Positions 1-7,315 of a DNA stretch of 36,210 nucleotides are shown piece after piece (position 1 is the first letter of the stretch; every line of letters begins with the position of its first letter). The DNA is from Marinactinospora thermotolerans DSM 45154. GTDB lineage: Bacteria; Actinomycetota; Actinomycetes; Streptosporangiales; Streptosporangiaceae. The translations under genes were made by a program, and so were the position numbers. Location: positions 1 through 36,210 of the forward strand of contig NZ_FUWS01000023.1 of assembly GCF_900167435.1 (NCBI RefSeq), written 5' to 3'. The notes under the pieces are model-generated. The model did no database searches. It saw only the letters and a program-made list of their open reading frames with translations, and was not told the origin of the DNA.

Positions 1-98
1 TCCAGAGGGTGGTTCGTGGTTCGGTGGGTGTTTTGCCGGTTTCTTAAGAAGTGGTCGTGAACGGCTTCGGAGCTCGGTAACGTTGCAGGTCAGTAAGA
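1..98 (+). promoter_or_regulatory. CRISPR leader (partial, upstream end outside window)
   Basis: This stretch precedes the first intact repeat and has no open frame of its own. It is less GC-rich than its surroundings and carries a perfect 10-bp palindrome TTCTTAAGAA at 41-50. The array decays at its other end, so the leader must lie on this side; it would hold the array promoter and the adaptation signals. cas1/cas2 normally sit beyond such a leader and are probably just outside the window. No specific promoter element could be assigned. Confidence 0.6.
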
Positions 99-434
99 GT
101 GCTCCCCGCGCACGCGGGGATGGTCCCCCGCCGTGGGTGGCGGGGGTGGGCGGCTGGGTGCTCCCCGCGCACGCGGGGATGGTCCAAGCGGGGGCGCTAC
201 TGGCGCGTCCGGTACCGGGTGCTCCCCGCGCACGCGGGGATGGTCCCTGCTCGCGAGTACGCCTTCGAGCTCCGCATTCCGTGCTCCCCGCGCACGCGGG
301 GATGGTCCCATCGCGCGGGCGTTGGGGGCGTGGCCGTGGGTGTGCTCCCCGCGCACGCGGGGATGGTCCGTCCCACCGGGGCGCTAAGGCCCGTCGGCGC
401 GCGAACGTGCTCCCCGCGCACGCGGGGATGATCC
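99..434 (+). CRISPR. Type I-E CRISPR array, 6 repeats and 5 spacers
   Basis: A 28-nt repeat begins GTGCTCCCC, has the hairpin core CCCCGCGCACGCGGGG and ends ATGGTCC. Copies start at 99, 158, 219, 281, 342 and 407. The first five are identical; the last (407-434) has ATGATCC, the mutation expected at the leader-distal end. The repeat matches the E. coli-like I-E class in which Cas6e cuts 3' of the hairpin and leaves an 8-nt handle. Spacers are 127-157 (31 nt), 186-218 (33), 247-280 (34), 309-341 (33) and 370-406 (37), an unusually uneven set. Transcription is inferred to run rightward from the leader. Short frames read through the array are artefacts. Confidence 0.97.
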
Positions 435-467
435 TGTCTCGGACGTTCTAACGGGCCAGGTGTCTAA

Positions 468-490
468 GTGCTCCCTGCTCCCCGCACCGG
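468..490 (+). repeat. Decayed seventh CRISPR repeat
   Basis: GTGCTCCC recurs at 468-475, exactly 61 nt after the start of repeat 6, followed by TGCTCCCCGCACCGG. That keeps the 5' part of the repeat and a broken copy of the hairpin's left arm; the right arm is gone. The 33-nt stretch 435-467 would be a fossil spacer. This reads as an eroded array tail. Confidence 0.6.
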
Positions 491-496
491 CCTGGT

Positions 497-994
497 TCAG
501 AGGGTTTCCAGGATCTTCCACTCGGTGTCGGCGCTGATGGACTGGCTGGCGCGGGCGGTGTGGACGAACAGCAGGTGGATCTCGGCGGTGGAGTGGCAGG
601 TGACCTTCACGCCGTAGGGCTGGTCGGAGGAGCCGAGGTCCGGGGTGGTGGAGTAGCGGTCGACCCGGGCGAGCTCCCGGTGCCCGCTGTTGGCGAGGGC
701 CGCGGCGATCCACGCCTCGACGTCGGCGGTGCGCGTCCCGCCGCCCGCGAGCGTCATCGGCTCCATCGGGGCGGGCGGTTCGCCTTCGGCGATCGGCTCC
801 TCGGGCTTCTGGTCGGCGCCGTCCGACGGGGAGCGCCGGATCGCCTGCACGTAGACCTGGCCGCCGCCGGGCAGCTCGACCACCTCGCCGAACGGCCGTT
901 TGGCGTAGCCGGCCTCGGCGAACGTGCGGACGGATGCCTGGCCGTCCTCGGTGAGGACGCGGTGGAGCAGTTCCTGGAAACGGGGCAGACGCAT
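497..994 (-). CDS. Protein of unknown function (165 aa)
   Basis: No family recognised. The ATG at 994 was chosen because CGAGGGA lies just upstream; the longer frame would start inside a GC-rich leader without a ribosome site. Residues 1-50 are compact and probably folded, with an LPGGGQVYVQ strand. Residues 57-80 are a Pro/Glu-rich linker. A C-terminal domain from about 88 contains helix DVEAWIAAAL and strands with GVKVTC and EIHLLFVH. There is no signal peptide or membrane segment, so it is probably cytosolic. It ends about 6 nt from the CRISPR remnant and stands alone. It does not resemble any Cas protein I know, so a CRISPR role should not be assumed. Confidence 0.7.
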   Translation of the reverse strand: MRLPRFQELLHRVLTEDGQASVRTFAEAGYAKRPFGEVVELPGGGQVYVQAIRRSPSDGADQKPEEPIAEGEPPAPMEPMTLAGGGTRTADVEAWIAAALANSGHRELARVDRYSTTPDLGSSDQPYGVKVTCHSTAEIHLLFVHTARASQSISADTEWKILETL

Positions 995-1139
995 GACGTT
1001 CCCTCGAAGTGCGTGTGCGTGGACGGTCGCGGCGCCGACACGGCTCGGCGTCACCCAGGGTAGCGTCCCGGGTGACCGTGCGGTCACCCAGAGGCAGGGC
1101 GGGAGGCCGGGGCGGTGGCGGTGCCCCGGCCGGCGTCTC

Positions 1140-2993
1140 TCAGCGGGTGCCGCCGGGGGCGAGGAGCCCGTCGTCGAGCGCGCCCCGGGCCAGGGGGATG
1201 TCGGCGAGGACCGCGTCGGGCAGGTCGAACGCGGCGGCCAGGGTCTCGGCCCAGGGCGCGAGCGCCGGGATCCGCGCCTCGACCGCCTCGGGCAGGGCGG
1301 AGACGTGCCGTCCCGCCAGGTACCCCTCGTTGAGCAGGTCCCCGCTGTGCTCGGCGACGCGCTGGAGCGCGAACAGCTGGTACAGCCCCATCAGTGGCGC
1401 CGCGCTCTCCCCGGCGTCCCCGCCCGCTTCGGCCTCCGCCGTCCTGGCCGCCTCCAGCAGGGCCTGCGCGGCGCGGCGTTCGGCGTGGGCGGCGACCGCG
1501 CGCAGCGCGCAGGGCGCGGCCGTGTTCCACCGGCCGAGGGGGTCGCCGGAGGGGGCGCGGCGCAGCCAGCGGCGCGCGCGGGAGAGCTGGACGTACTCGA
1601 CGGCGGTGAGCAGCCGCAGCAGCAGGCCGGGGTCTGCCAGCTCCCCCCGTTCGGGGGCGGCGTCGGGCGCGTCGAGGGGGTGGTCGAGCAGCATCTCCGC
1701 GCCGGCCTTCGCCCAGACGGCGAGGTTGTCGCCCTCGGCGGTGACGGTGCCCTCGACGTCGATCAGGAACTCGGCGAGTCGGTTGGCGGGGAACAGTCCC
1801 CGCGCGCCGCACCTCCCCCGGCACTCGGTCAGGATCGCGCGGGCCTGCCAGGTGACCCACCCCTTGGTGACGGCGGCGAACCGGGCGGCCCGGTCCCGTT
1901 CCCCGTCGGGGGCGGTGACGAACGTCCGGACGGCCTCCCGGTGCAGCAGGGTCATCGCGTAGGCGGTGGCCAGGGCGCCGATCAGCGGCCCGTGGTGGCT
2001 GCGCAGCGCGAACACCGGGACGCGGCCGCGGCCCACCGGCGCGGCGATCTCGCGGTGGTGGCCGTGGGCGACCGCGACCGCCAGGGCGGTGCGCGTCGCC
2101 CCCAGCGCGGCGGCGCTCATGCACAGCTTCCCCGTGGTGACGCGGCCGATCGAGCGGAGGAAACGCCGCCGCCGGCTGCCCGTCGCGCTGGTGAGCGTCC
2201 CGTCGGGGGCGAGGCGGCCGTGCGGCCCGTCCAGCAGCGCGCTCGCGGGCAGCCGGACCGTGTCGAAGGTGGTGAGGCAGTGGTCCACCGGGCTGCCCGC
2301 CCGGTGGTCCAGGGGGCGCACGCTGATCCCCGGCAGCGGGCCGGAGGGGCCGGTCAGCGGGACGAGGAACAGGAACACGCCGTGGTCGCGTCCGTCCGCG
2401 ACCAACCGCGCCGCGACAACGGCGGTCTTGGGGCCGCCCTGCGGCCCGGTGTTGGGCATGAACTTGCCGGCCTGCGGGACGGGGGTGTGCAGGACGAACC
2501 CGCCGGTGGCCGGGTCGTGGGTGGCGGTGGTGCGTAGCGCCGCCGCGTCGTTGCCGTGGCCGAGCTCGGTGCACAGGAAGGTGCCGATCTCGTGGGTGGT
2601 CGCCGGGACGCCCCGGCCACCGCGGCCGTGGTCGAGGAGGCTGCCCAGGAACAGGTTGTAGTGGATGCCGGCGATCGTGGTCAGCCCGCTGTCGACGCAG
2701 GCCGTCCACTCGTGCAGGCTGGCCAGCCGTTCGGGGTCGGCGGCGAGCGCCTCGGCGGAGTCCAGGTCCGCGTCGAGCGCGTGCAGCCGCTCGTAGGACA
2801 GGGCGACGCGCTGGTCAGCGGTCAGGCCGGGGCGCGCCCGGAAGAGGTCGGTGCCCAGCAGCGCCCGCCAGGGCGCGTGCGACCGGTCGTACTCGGGCTC
2901 GGGGCCGTACAGGGCGCGGGTCAGCAGCGCGCGGGCGCGTTTGGCGCGCTCGCCCTCAGGGCCGGCGGGGGCGGCCTCGTCCACGTTCGTCAC
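1140..2993 (-). CDS. Acyl-CoA oxidase/dehydrogenase family flavoprotein (617 aa)
   Basis: Likely oxidises acyl-CoA to 2-enoyl-CoA using FAD, with electrons passed to oxygen as in peroxisomal ACOX enzymes. The length (617 aa) fits acyl-CoA oxidase rather than the ~380-aa dehydrogenases. FAD/substrate motif FLCTELGHGND is at about 139-149, and the strand FDTVRLP at 243-249. A degenerate CGGHG-type segment RGRCGARGL is at 392-400. Glu420 in AEGDN aligns with the catalytic Glu of the EGENTV motif of rat ACOX (established for the family; the alignment was made by eye). The helical C-terminal ACOX domain follows. Start is GTG 2993. It is a single-gene unit, 145 bp from the unknown gene downstream; substrate chain length cannot be read from sequence. 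Confidence 0.85.
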   Translation of the reverse strand: MTNVDEAAPAGPEGERAKRARALLTRALYGPEPEYDRSHAPWRALLGTDLFRARPGLTADQRVALSYERLHALDADLDSAEALAADPERLASLHEWTACVDSGLTTIAGIHYNLFLGSLLDHGRGGRGVPATTHEIGTFLCTELGHGNDAAALRTTATHDPATGGFVLHTPVPQAGKFMPNTGPQGGPKTAVVAARLVADGRDHGVFLFLVPLTGPSGPLPGISVRPLDHRAGSPVDHCLTTFDTVRLPASALLDGPHGRLAPDGTLTSATGSRRRRFLRSIGRVTTGKLCMSAAALGATRTALAVAVAHGHHREIAAPVGRGRVPVFALRSHHGPLIGALATAYAMTLLHREAVRTFVTAPDGERDRAARFAAVTKGWVTWQARAILTECRGRCGARGLFPANRLAEFLIDVEGTVTAEGDNLAVWAKAGAEMLLDHPLDAPDAAPERGELADPGLLLRLLTAVEYVQLSRARRWLRRAPSGDPLGRWNTAAPCALRAVAAHAERRAAQALLEAARTAEAEAGGDAGESAAPLMGLYQLFALQRVAEHSGDLLNEGYLAGRHVSALPEAVEARIPALAPWAETLAAAFDLPDAVLADIPLARGALDDGLLAPGGTR

Positions 2994-3205
2994 GTAGGGG
3001 ATTCAAGCGATCACCGTCCGGGGCGCGTGCCGGAACGGCCGGATCGGCGCTGTGGCGTCGGACACCCGCCGGGCGCCGGCCCGAAGGCCAGGGGCCTCGG
3101 CGGTGGACGGCCCGGCCCGGGAGGCGGCCGTGGGCGAGAAGCCCCCGGAAACGGAGGGGACGGACAGGCCGGTTCGGCTGTCCGGAAACCCGGCGGGTTT
3201 CGACG

Positions 3206-3248
3206 CCCCTCAGGCGCGACCGGCGCCACGGCGGCCGCGTCTGAGGGG
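3206..3248 (-). terminator. Hairpin terminator after the YcaQ-like gene
   Basis: Perfect 8-bp arms CCCCTCAG (3206-3213) and CTGAGGGG (3241-3248) enclose a GC-rich loop, five bases past the stop of the 3254-4462 gene. A second small hairpin, GAAACCC/GGGTTTC (3185-3201), follows. Neither has a U tract, as is usual for actinobacterial terminators. The rest of 2994-3253 shows no gene. Confidence 0.6.
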
Positions 3249-3253
3249 CGCGG

Positions 3254-4462
3254 CTAGGCCCGCCCGGTGAGGACACCGTCCAGGCCGAGCCAGCCCGCCA
3301 TCGACTCCAGCTCGGCGCGCAGCTCCTCGGCGGCCTCGGGCGGGGCGTCCGGTTCGAAGACGGTGTTCAGCGCGCGCAGCACCCCCGCCTTGCGGTCGGC
3401 CTTCAGGTCGACCCGGGCGACGAGGCGGTCGCCGAGCAGGAACGGCAGCACGTAGTAGCCGTATTTGCGCTTGGCGGCCGGCACGTAGATCTCCAGGCCG
3501 TAGTCGAACCCGAACAGCCTGCGGGCGCGCTCGCGTTCCCAGACCAGGGAGTCGAACGGGCTGAGCAGCGCCCGCGCCGACACCGACCGGGGGACGCGCG
3601 CCCCGGCGTAGAGGTAGGCGGGCCGTTTCCAGCCCTCGATGGAGACGGGCACGACCTCGCCCGAGTCCACCAGGTCGGCGAGCGCCGCGCGGGCCTCGAC
3701 GCCTTTCAGCCGGAAGTAGTCGCGCAGGCACGCCTCGGTGCCCACGCCGTGGGCGCGCGCCGCGATCCGCACGAGGTCGCGCCGGGCGTCCTCGGGGTCG
3801 GGGTCGGGGGCGTCGTACACCTCGGCGGGGAGGACCCGTTCGGGCAGGTCGTAGCGGCGTTCGAACTGGGCGGTGCGGGAGTCCGTGGTGACCCGCCCGC
3901 ACCAGAACAGGAACTCCAAGGCGGTCTTCACCTCCGACCAGTCCCACCATGGCCCCGCGCCGCCCGGTCGCTCATGTTCGAGAGCGGCCTCGATCTCCCG
4001 GCAGGTGGCCGGGCCGCTCCGCTTCACCTCGGTGAAGACCTCCTCGACCAGGCCAGGCCGCTCCTCTTCGATGCGGCGCATGCGCCCCCACGCCTCGTCG
4101 CGGGCGCGCGCCATGCGCCAGCGCAGCAGCCGGTGGGTCTGCGGCGGGATGAGGCTGGCCTCGTGTCCCCAGTACTCCACGAGGTGGCGGGAGCTCCGGC
4201 TGGTGGCCCGGTCGAGCAGGGAACGGTCGTAGGGGCCCAGCCGGGCGAAGACGGGAAGGTACTGGCTGCGCGACAGGACGTTCACGCTGTCGATCTGGAT
4301 GACGCCGACGCGGTCGATGACCCTGCGCAGGTGGCGCATCGTGGGCGCGCCGGTGGGGCGCCGGTCAGTGAATCCCTGCGCGGCCAGGGCGATCCTGCGG
4401 GCCTGCGCGCGCGACAGCGTGGTGTCGCGCCGGGGATGGGGGAGGGGCACAGATCCGTGCAT
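3254..4462 (-). CDS. YcaQ/AlkX-like winged-helix DNA glycosylase (402 aa)
   Basis: Belongs to the HTH_42 (former DUF1006) family, which includes E. coli YcaQ (AlkX, interstrand crosslink glycosylase) and Streptomyces AlkZ. Early in the protein is [17 protein letters not shown], whose QID is the Q-hydrophobic-D catalytic motif of the YcaQ branch; AlkZ has QxQ. Later family landmarks are a YWGHEAS box, a winged-helix middle region, [21 protein letters not shown], and [29 protein letters not shown] near the C-terminus. The frame extends to TTG 4492; ATG 4462 is preferred, although neither start has a clear ribosome site. Its likely role is removing bulky or crosslinked alkylated bases. No antibiotic cluster is nearby, so general repair is more likely than self-resistance. 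Confidence 0.85.
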   Translation of the reverse strand: MHGSVPLPHPRRDTTLSRAQARRIALAAQGFTDRRPTGAPTMRHLRRVIDRVGVIQIDSVNVLSRSQYLPVFARLGPYDRSLLDRATSRSSRHLVEYWGHEASLIPPQTHRLLRWRMARARDEAWGRMRRIEEERPGLVEEVFTEVKRSGPATCREIEAALEHERPGGAGPWWDWSEVKTALEFLFWCGRVTTDSRTAQFERRYDLPERVLPAEVYDAPDPDPEDARRDLVRIAARAHGVGTEACLRDYFRLKGVEARAALADLVDSGEVVPVSIEGWKRPAYLYAGARVPRSVSARALLSPFDSLVWERERARRLFGFDYGLEIYVPAAKRKYGYYVLPFLLGDRLVARVDLKADRKAGVLRALNTVFEPDAPPEAAEELRAELESMAGWLGLDGVLTGRA

Positions 4463-4662
4463 GGCCGCCACGGTAGCGGCACCCACTGACAAAGGGGCGC
4501 GGTCGCGGTACCGGCCCTTGACCGGACGCGCGGCTCACCGCCCGCATCCCCCGTGCCCACCGGGAGAGGGGCGCGCCTACCGGTACCCCCACCGGGGCGA
4601 ACCTGGCCCCCGAAGATCCGCGTGCCCGGCGGGAACCCGCAGGGCCGGCCGTGGTGCTTCCC

Positions 4663-4710
4663 CGCGATGGAGTCCCGCCCGCCGTGATCAGCGGGCGGGA
4701 CGCCATCGCG
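4663..4710 (-). terminator. 20-bp hairpin terminator of the radical SAM/kinase operon
   Basis: Arms 4663-4682 and 4691-4710 pair over 20 positions with one A/G mismatch (4671/4702), around an 8-nt loop. The hairpin lies 14 bp past the stop of the phosphotransferase gene, so it probably ends the minus-strand operon. No U tract. The rest of the 4463-4724 gap holds no gene. Confidence 0.75.
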
Positions 4711-4724
4711 CGACCGGGTCGGGG

Positions 4725-5510
4725 CTAGCGCAGGGCGCGCGCCCGGTGGTGGGACCAGGTCGAGGCGGCATCGGCCAGGGCGGACAGCCATGTGTCCTCG
4801 GGGTGCCGGTTGGCGAACCAGTCCATCATCCTGGAGCCGGCGCGGGCGAAGGCATCCAGTCCATCGGGGTCGGCACGCTGCCACGCGCTGCACCGGCCGA
4901 TCCAGCTCTCGGCCGACTCGGCGCTGTGTCCGGCCGCGACGAGCTGGACGGCTACCGAGCCCAGGGTGATGAGCCCGGCCCCGCGCGTGGGCCACTCCCA
5001 GTCCACGAGCCGGCTGCGGCCGTCGCCGTCGATGAGCACATTCCGGCCGTGCACGTCGGCATGGACCAGATCGTCACCCCGGAACAGCGCCCGTTCCTCC
5101 TCGGTCGCGAAGCGGTCCCACCGTGTCTCGTGCCAGTCGTGGGCGACGGGGGGCAGCGGGATGGCCGCCAGCCGGTCGAGTACATCGACCAGGAGGGGTA
5201 GATCCGGCGATCCGGGTGTGAAGTCGGCCGGTCGGGCATCGATGTGCTCGAATCCGACGACGAACCAATCCGGGTCCTCGACAGTGAACCGGATTTCAGG
5301 GGACACCGTGGTGACGAACGGTCCGACCGCGGCCTCTCGCCGGGCGGCGTCGAGGTGCCCGCCGGGGCGGTTGGGAGTCGCCTTGACGAACCATGTGCCA
5401 CGCTCGGCGGTGACGGTGAAGGTCGTCGCGGTCCCATATCCGCCGGTGACAACACGGGTCCGGGTGATGTGCCCGGTGTGGGGGCGGATCAGGTTCTCGA
5501 TCTGCCGCAC
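4725..5510 (-). CDS. APH-type phosphotransferase (261 aa)
   Basis: Protein-kinase-like phosphotransferase of the aminoglycoside/choline kinase clan (APH). The catalytic loop LVHADVHGRNVLID is at 148-161, with Asp152 as base and Asn157 as metal ligand; the DFG-equivalent is LVDWEW, with Asp170. Lys43 in FVKATP is the likely ATP-contacting lysine. GTG 5510 has GGAGG about 7 nt upstream, and the radical SAM gene stops only 3 nt before it, so the two are translationally linked. APH-fold kinases phosphorylate small molecules, but in some RiPP pathways (class V lanthipeptides, thioviridamide group) they phosphorylate Ser/Thr of a peptide. The context makes a peptide or a dedicated metabolite plausible; the substrate is not visible. 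Simple drug resistance remains an alternative. Confidence 0.85.
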   Translation of the reverse strand: MRQIENLIRPHTGHITRTRVVTGGYGTATTFTVTAERGTWFVKATPNRPGGHLDAARREAAVGPFVTTVSPEIRFTVEDPDWFVVGFEHIDARPADFTPGSPDLPLLVDVLDRLAAIPLPPVAHDWHETRWDRFATEEERALFRGDDLVHADVHGRNVLIDGDGRSRLVDWEWPTRGAGLITLGSVAVQLVAAGHSAESAESWIGRCSAWQRADPDGLDAFARAGSRMMDWFANRHPEDTWLSALADAASTWSHHRARALR

Positions 5511-5513
5511 GGG

Positions 5514-6377
5514 CTACCTCCGGGGTCCACACCAGCTCGGCGGGATACCAGGCCGGCAGCCGTCATCGTCCGGCCGACACGGTACCGGGGGTGTTGGGGG
5601 GTTGTCGTCCTTCTTTTCGGCACGGATGAGGGCGCGGGCGTCGCGCATAGTCGGGGCTGACAGGATGCTCTTCAGGGCGGTTTCCCGGACATTGCCGACC
5701 TCCATCCAGGTGGAGAAGACGCAGGGGGAGACTGTTCCGTCTGGGGCGATCGACGCGCGACCGTCCCCGCACCGGCCACACAGACCCGATACGTCCGGGG
5801 CTGCGCCCTCGGAGCCGCGACCGAACGGACGGACATGGTCGACACCGATGCGCTTGACTCCGAGCGCCTCCAGTTCGCGCTTGGTCGCCTCCAGATCATG
5901 GCCATCGGTGGTGATGATGCCGACCCGCAGTGGGATGCCCAGTTTCAGGGCCTTGATGATGTTGCGCCGGGTGTGCTGGTGACTCGGACGCTTGGTTAAA
6001 GCATCGTGCCGAGCTGGGTCGTGGGAGTAGTAGGAGGTCGCCAGCGAAGCTCGGTCACGTTGGAAGAACGACCACCAAGCGTTGGTGATGTGAACGAGGT
6101 TGCTATAGACCTCGACGGACAGGCCGCGGTCCAGGGCGTGGGCGGCGATGTCAAGGGCGTCGGGGTGCAGGGTGGGCTCGCCGCCGATGAACTGGACGTG
6201 GTGTACTCCGGTGGTAACGGCCTGGTCGAGGACGTCGATCCAGTCGTCGCGACTCATGATGCCGTGGTCTCCGGTGGGCCCTGAGTCGTTGTAGCAGTGA
6301 ATACACTCGAGCTGGCATTTGCGCGTAAGGTCGATCCACAAGCTTTCGGGCGTGCTCCGAATTTCGGTTATGGTCAC
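5514..6377 (-). CDS. Radical SAM/SPASM protein (287 aa)
   Basis: Binds the SAM-cleaving 4Fe-4S cluster through CxxxCxxC (Cys21, 25, 28 in RKCQLECIHCYN). The SAM-binding GGEP motif is at 65-68. A SPASM-type C-terminus supplies extra cluster ligands: Cys200, 203 and 219 (LCGRCG... TVSPCVF), and Cys267, 274 and 283 near the end. Known SPASM enzymes mainly modify ribosomal peptides or protein side chains. At 287 aa it is compact, lacking the long N-terminal RRE domain of many peptide maturases. GTG 6377 follows AAGGAG at good spacing. It lies between a 95-aa small protein and the kinase in one operon. The family looks familiar from Streptomyces loci with XRE regulators, but I know of no proven product. 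Confidence 0.9.
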   Translation of the reverse strand: MTITEIRSTPESLWIDLTRKCQLECIHCYNDSGPTGDHGIMSRDDWIDVLDQAVTTGVHHVQFIGGEPTLHPDALDIAAHALDRGLSVEVYSNLVHITNAWWSFFQRDRASLATSYYSHDPARHDALTKRPSHQHTRRNIIKALKLGIPLRVGIITTDGHDLEATKRELEALGVKRIGVDHVRPFGRGSEGAAPDVSGLCGRCGDGRASIAPDGTVSPCVFSTWMEVGNVRETALKSILSAPTMRDARALIRAEKKDDNPPTPPVPCRPDDDGCRPGIPPSWCGPRR

Positions 6378-6428
6378 AGGTTTCTCCTTCGGCTTGGCGA
6401 GCGGAATGGTTCTGCGAGACGGGGACTC

Positions 6429-6716
6429 TCAGGAGTGGCTGTTGACCGATTCGAATGGAGGAAGCGCCATCACAGTCCGCGTGTAACGGTCCCTGCGCAG
6501 GCGTCCTGCAACGGCTTCATGTGGACAGTCGTCCGCTGATCTGGAAGGAGCCGGCCGGACGACCGCGCCCGGTCGGCGTGGGTGGAACGCGGGCCATGGG
6601 GAGCGGGCGTAGGCGGTTTGGAGTGCCGCGGCGACCTCCGCGCGGCTGTGCCCCTCGATGAGGCGATCGGGCCCGAGCCCCCACCAACGGCCTGTCCGTG
6701 TGCCGTACCAGATCAC
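6429..6716 (-). CDS. Small protein of the radical SAM operon (95 aa)
   Basis: GTG 6716 is preceded by GAGGAG at 6-nt spacing and overlaps the TGA of the upstream 27-aa frame (GTGA). The N-terminus MIWYGTRTGRWWGLG has four Trp/Tyr in 12 residues; a short helix (SRAEVAAALQTAYARS) follows, then a basic Pro/Arg-rich stretch and the tail MALPPFESVNSHS. First-half codon use is typical of the host. It has no signal peptide or Cys pair. It could be a precursor peptide whose Ser/Asn/His tail is modified, a peptide-binding partner of the radical SAM enzyme, or an unrelated small protein. The radical SAM gene starts 51 nt later. Function unknown. Confidence 0.6.
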   Translation of the reverse strand: MIWYGTRTGRWWGLGPDRLIEGHSRAEVAAALQTAYARSPWPAFHPRRPGAVVRPAPSRSADDCPHEAVAGRLRRDRYTRTVMALPPFESVNSHS

Positions 6717-6796
6717 CGGGGCTCCTCGGGGAGAACCGAGAACGGGCGGGCCGGTAGTGACTCCGGGAAGCTCTCGACGGTGACGGTCATCGCCAT
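6713..6796 (-). CDS. Candidate 27-aa micro-ORF (possible precursor peptide)
   Basis: The frame starts with ATG 6796 inside the TGATG stop/start overlap of the upstream small gene and ends in a TGA that overlaps the GTG of the 95-aa gene. It begins MAMTVTVESF and ends ARPFSVLPEEPR. 23 of 26 codons after the start end in G or C while second positions are mixed, as in real genes here. Its last codons contain the GAGGAG ribosome site of the next gene. It has no strong site of its own, so translation would depend on coupling. It may be a peptide substrate or only a coupling device; it is far too short for homology alone to decide. Confidence 0.4.
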   Translation of the reverse strand: MAMTVTVESFPESLPARPFSVLPEEPR

Positions 6797-7167
6797 CAGG
6801 GCTTTCGGTGTACTGAGGGTTCCAGCGGCCGGTTCCGCGATCGGAGGACCCGGTACGTCCACCGGTCCGCCGTACCGGTCGTCGCCGGGAACAGGACCTG
6901 ACCCGGATGGGCGCGCGCAGCGGTCCACAGATTCGCCGTGGCCACGTCGTGCTCCGACGGTGTCCGGTCCTGCGCCGTGGTGGCCCGGGACCGGATGACC
7001 GTTGGCCGTATCAGCGCCAGGACGAGGCGCGTGCAGCAGGAGGAACGGAGCGGATGATGCGACAGGCTCACCGCGCGCATCAGGGATGGGCATGACATCA
7101 GCTCCTGGAAAGCCGCTTTCGTGCCCCCGGACGCCGTTCGCGTCGTGGAGGGGGCGTGCCCGTTCAT
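6796..7167 (-). CDS. First small ORF of the radical SAM operon (123 aa or shorter)
   Basis: The frame ends at TGA 6796-6798, which overlaps the start of the next micro-ORF. About 80% of codons end in G/C and second positions are balanced, unlike the competing frames. The segment LVLALIRPTVI looks like a hydrophobic helix, and the C-terminal part WTAARAHPGQVLFPATTG then DRWTYRVLRSRNRP looks like a small beta domain. ATG 7167 lies about 35 nt from the inferred -10 box; ATG 7098 has AGGAG only 3 nt upstream and is the alternative. Unknown function; possibly a carrier, recognition or regulatory protein for the downstream radical SAM enzyme. Confidence 0.45.
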   Translation of the reverse strand: MNGHAPSTTRTASGGTKAAFQELMSCPSLMRAVSLSHHPLRSSCCTRLVLALIRPTVIRSRATTAQDRTPSEHDVATANLWTAARAHPGQVLFPATTGTADRWTYRVLRSRNRPLEPSVHRKP

Positions 7168-7204
7168 GGTTACGCTCGGACGCCGTTGCCCCCATGCGCC
7201 CATG

Positions 7205-7241
7205 CATAATCGCGGTGTTCGAATGATGCGTGGTGTTCGAA
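7205..7241 (-). promoter_or_regulatory. Promoter region with two direct repeats
   Basis: Reading the minus strand, TTCGAACACC occurs twice (7241-7232 and 7223-7214) with an exact 18-bp period, just upstream of a GATTAT -10-like box (7211-7206). No good -35 box is visible where the repeats sit, which fits an activator-dependent promoter for the small-ORF/radical SAM/kinase operon. The divergent HAD gene lies on the other side, so the same sites could act on both. The XRE regulator at 8025-9374 is the obvious candidate protein. Confidence 0.5.
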
Positions 7242-7286
7242 ACAGAGGGAATGGACTGCGCTGGCGCCCTCTTCCGGAAATCATGC

Positions 7287-7296
7287 TCGAATTCGA
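7287..7296. promoter_or_regulatory. Palindrome TCGAATTCGA before the HAD gene
   Basis: A perfect 10-bp palindrome built from the same TTCGA core as the upstream direct repeats, 6 bp before the ribosome site of the HAD gene. Possibly a third operator site. Confidence 0.35.
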
Positions 7297-7315
7297 CTGA
7301 GCGGAGAAAAAGATC

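Noticed and set aside
83-451. Several overlapping short ORFs on both strands with repeated ARGDG or PAHAGM peptides
   Set aside because: They are translations of the CRISPR repeats and spacers, not genes.
924-2537. A 537-codon plus-strand open frame
   Set aside because: Low-complexity Gly/Arg/Pro translation antisense to the acyl-CoA oxidase, whose own frame has clear family motifs.
1-4462. cas genes next to the array
   Set aside because: The proteins at 497-4462 are an unknown protein, an acyl-CoA oxidase and a DNA glycosylase. None has Cas motifs; cas genes would be to the left of the window.
4725-7167. Class V lanthipeptide or thioviridamide-type cluster
   Set aside because: The APH-fold kinase is suggestive, but no HopA1-type lyase, cyclase, YcaO, decarboxylase or Cys-containing core peptide is present.
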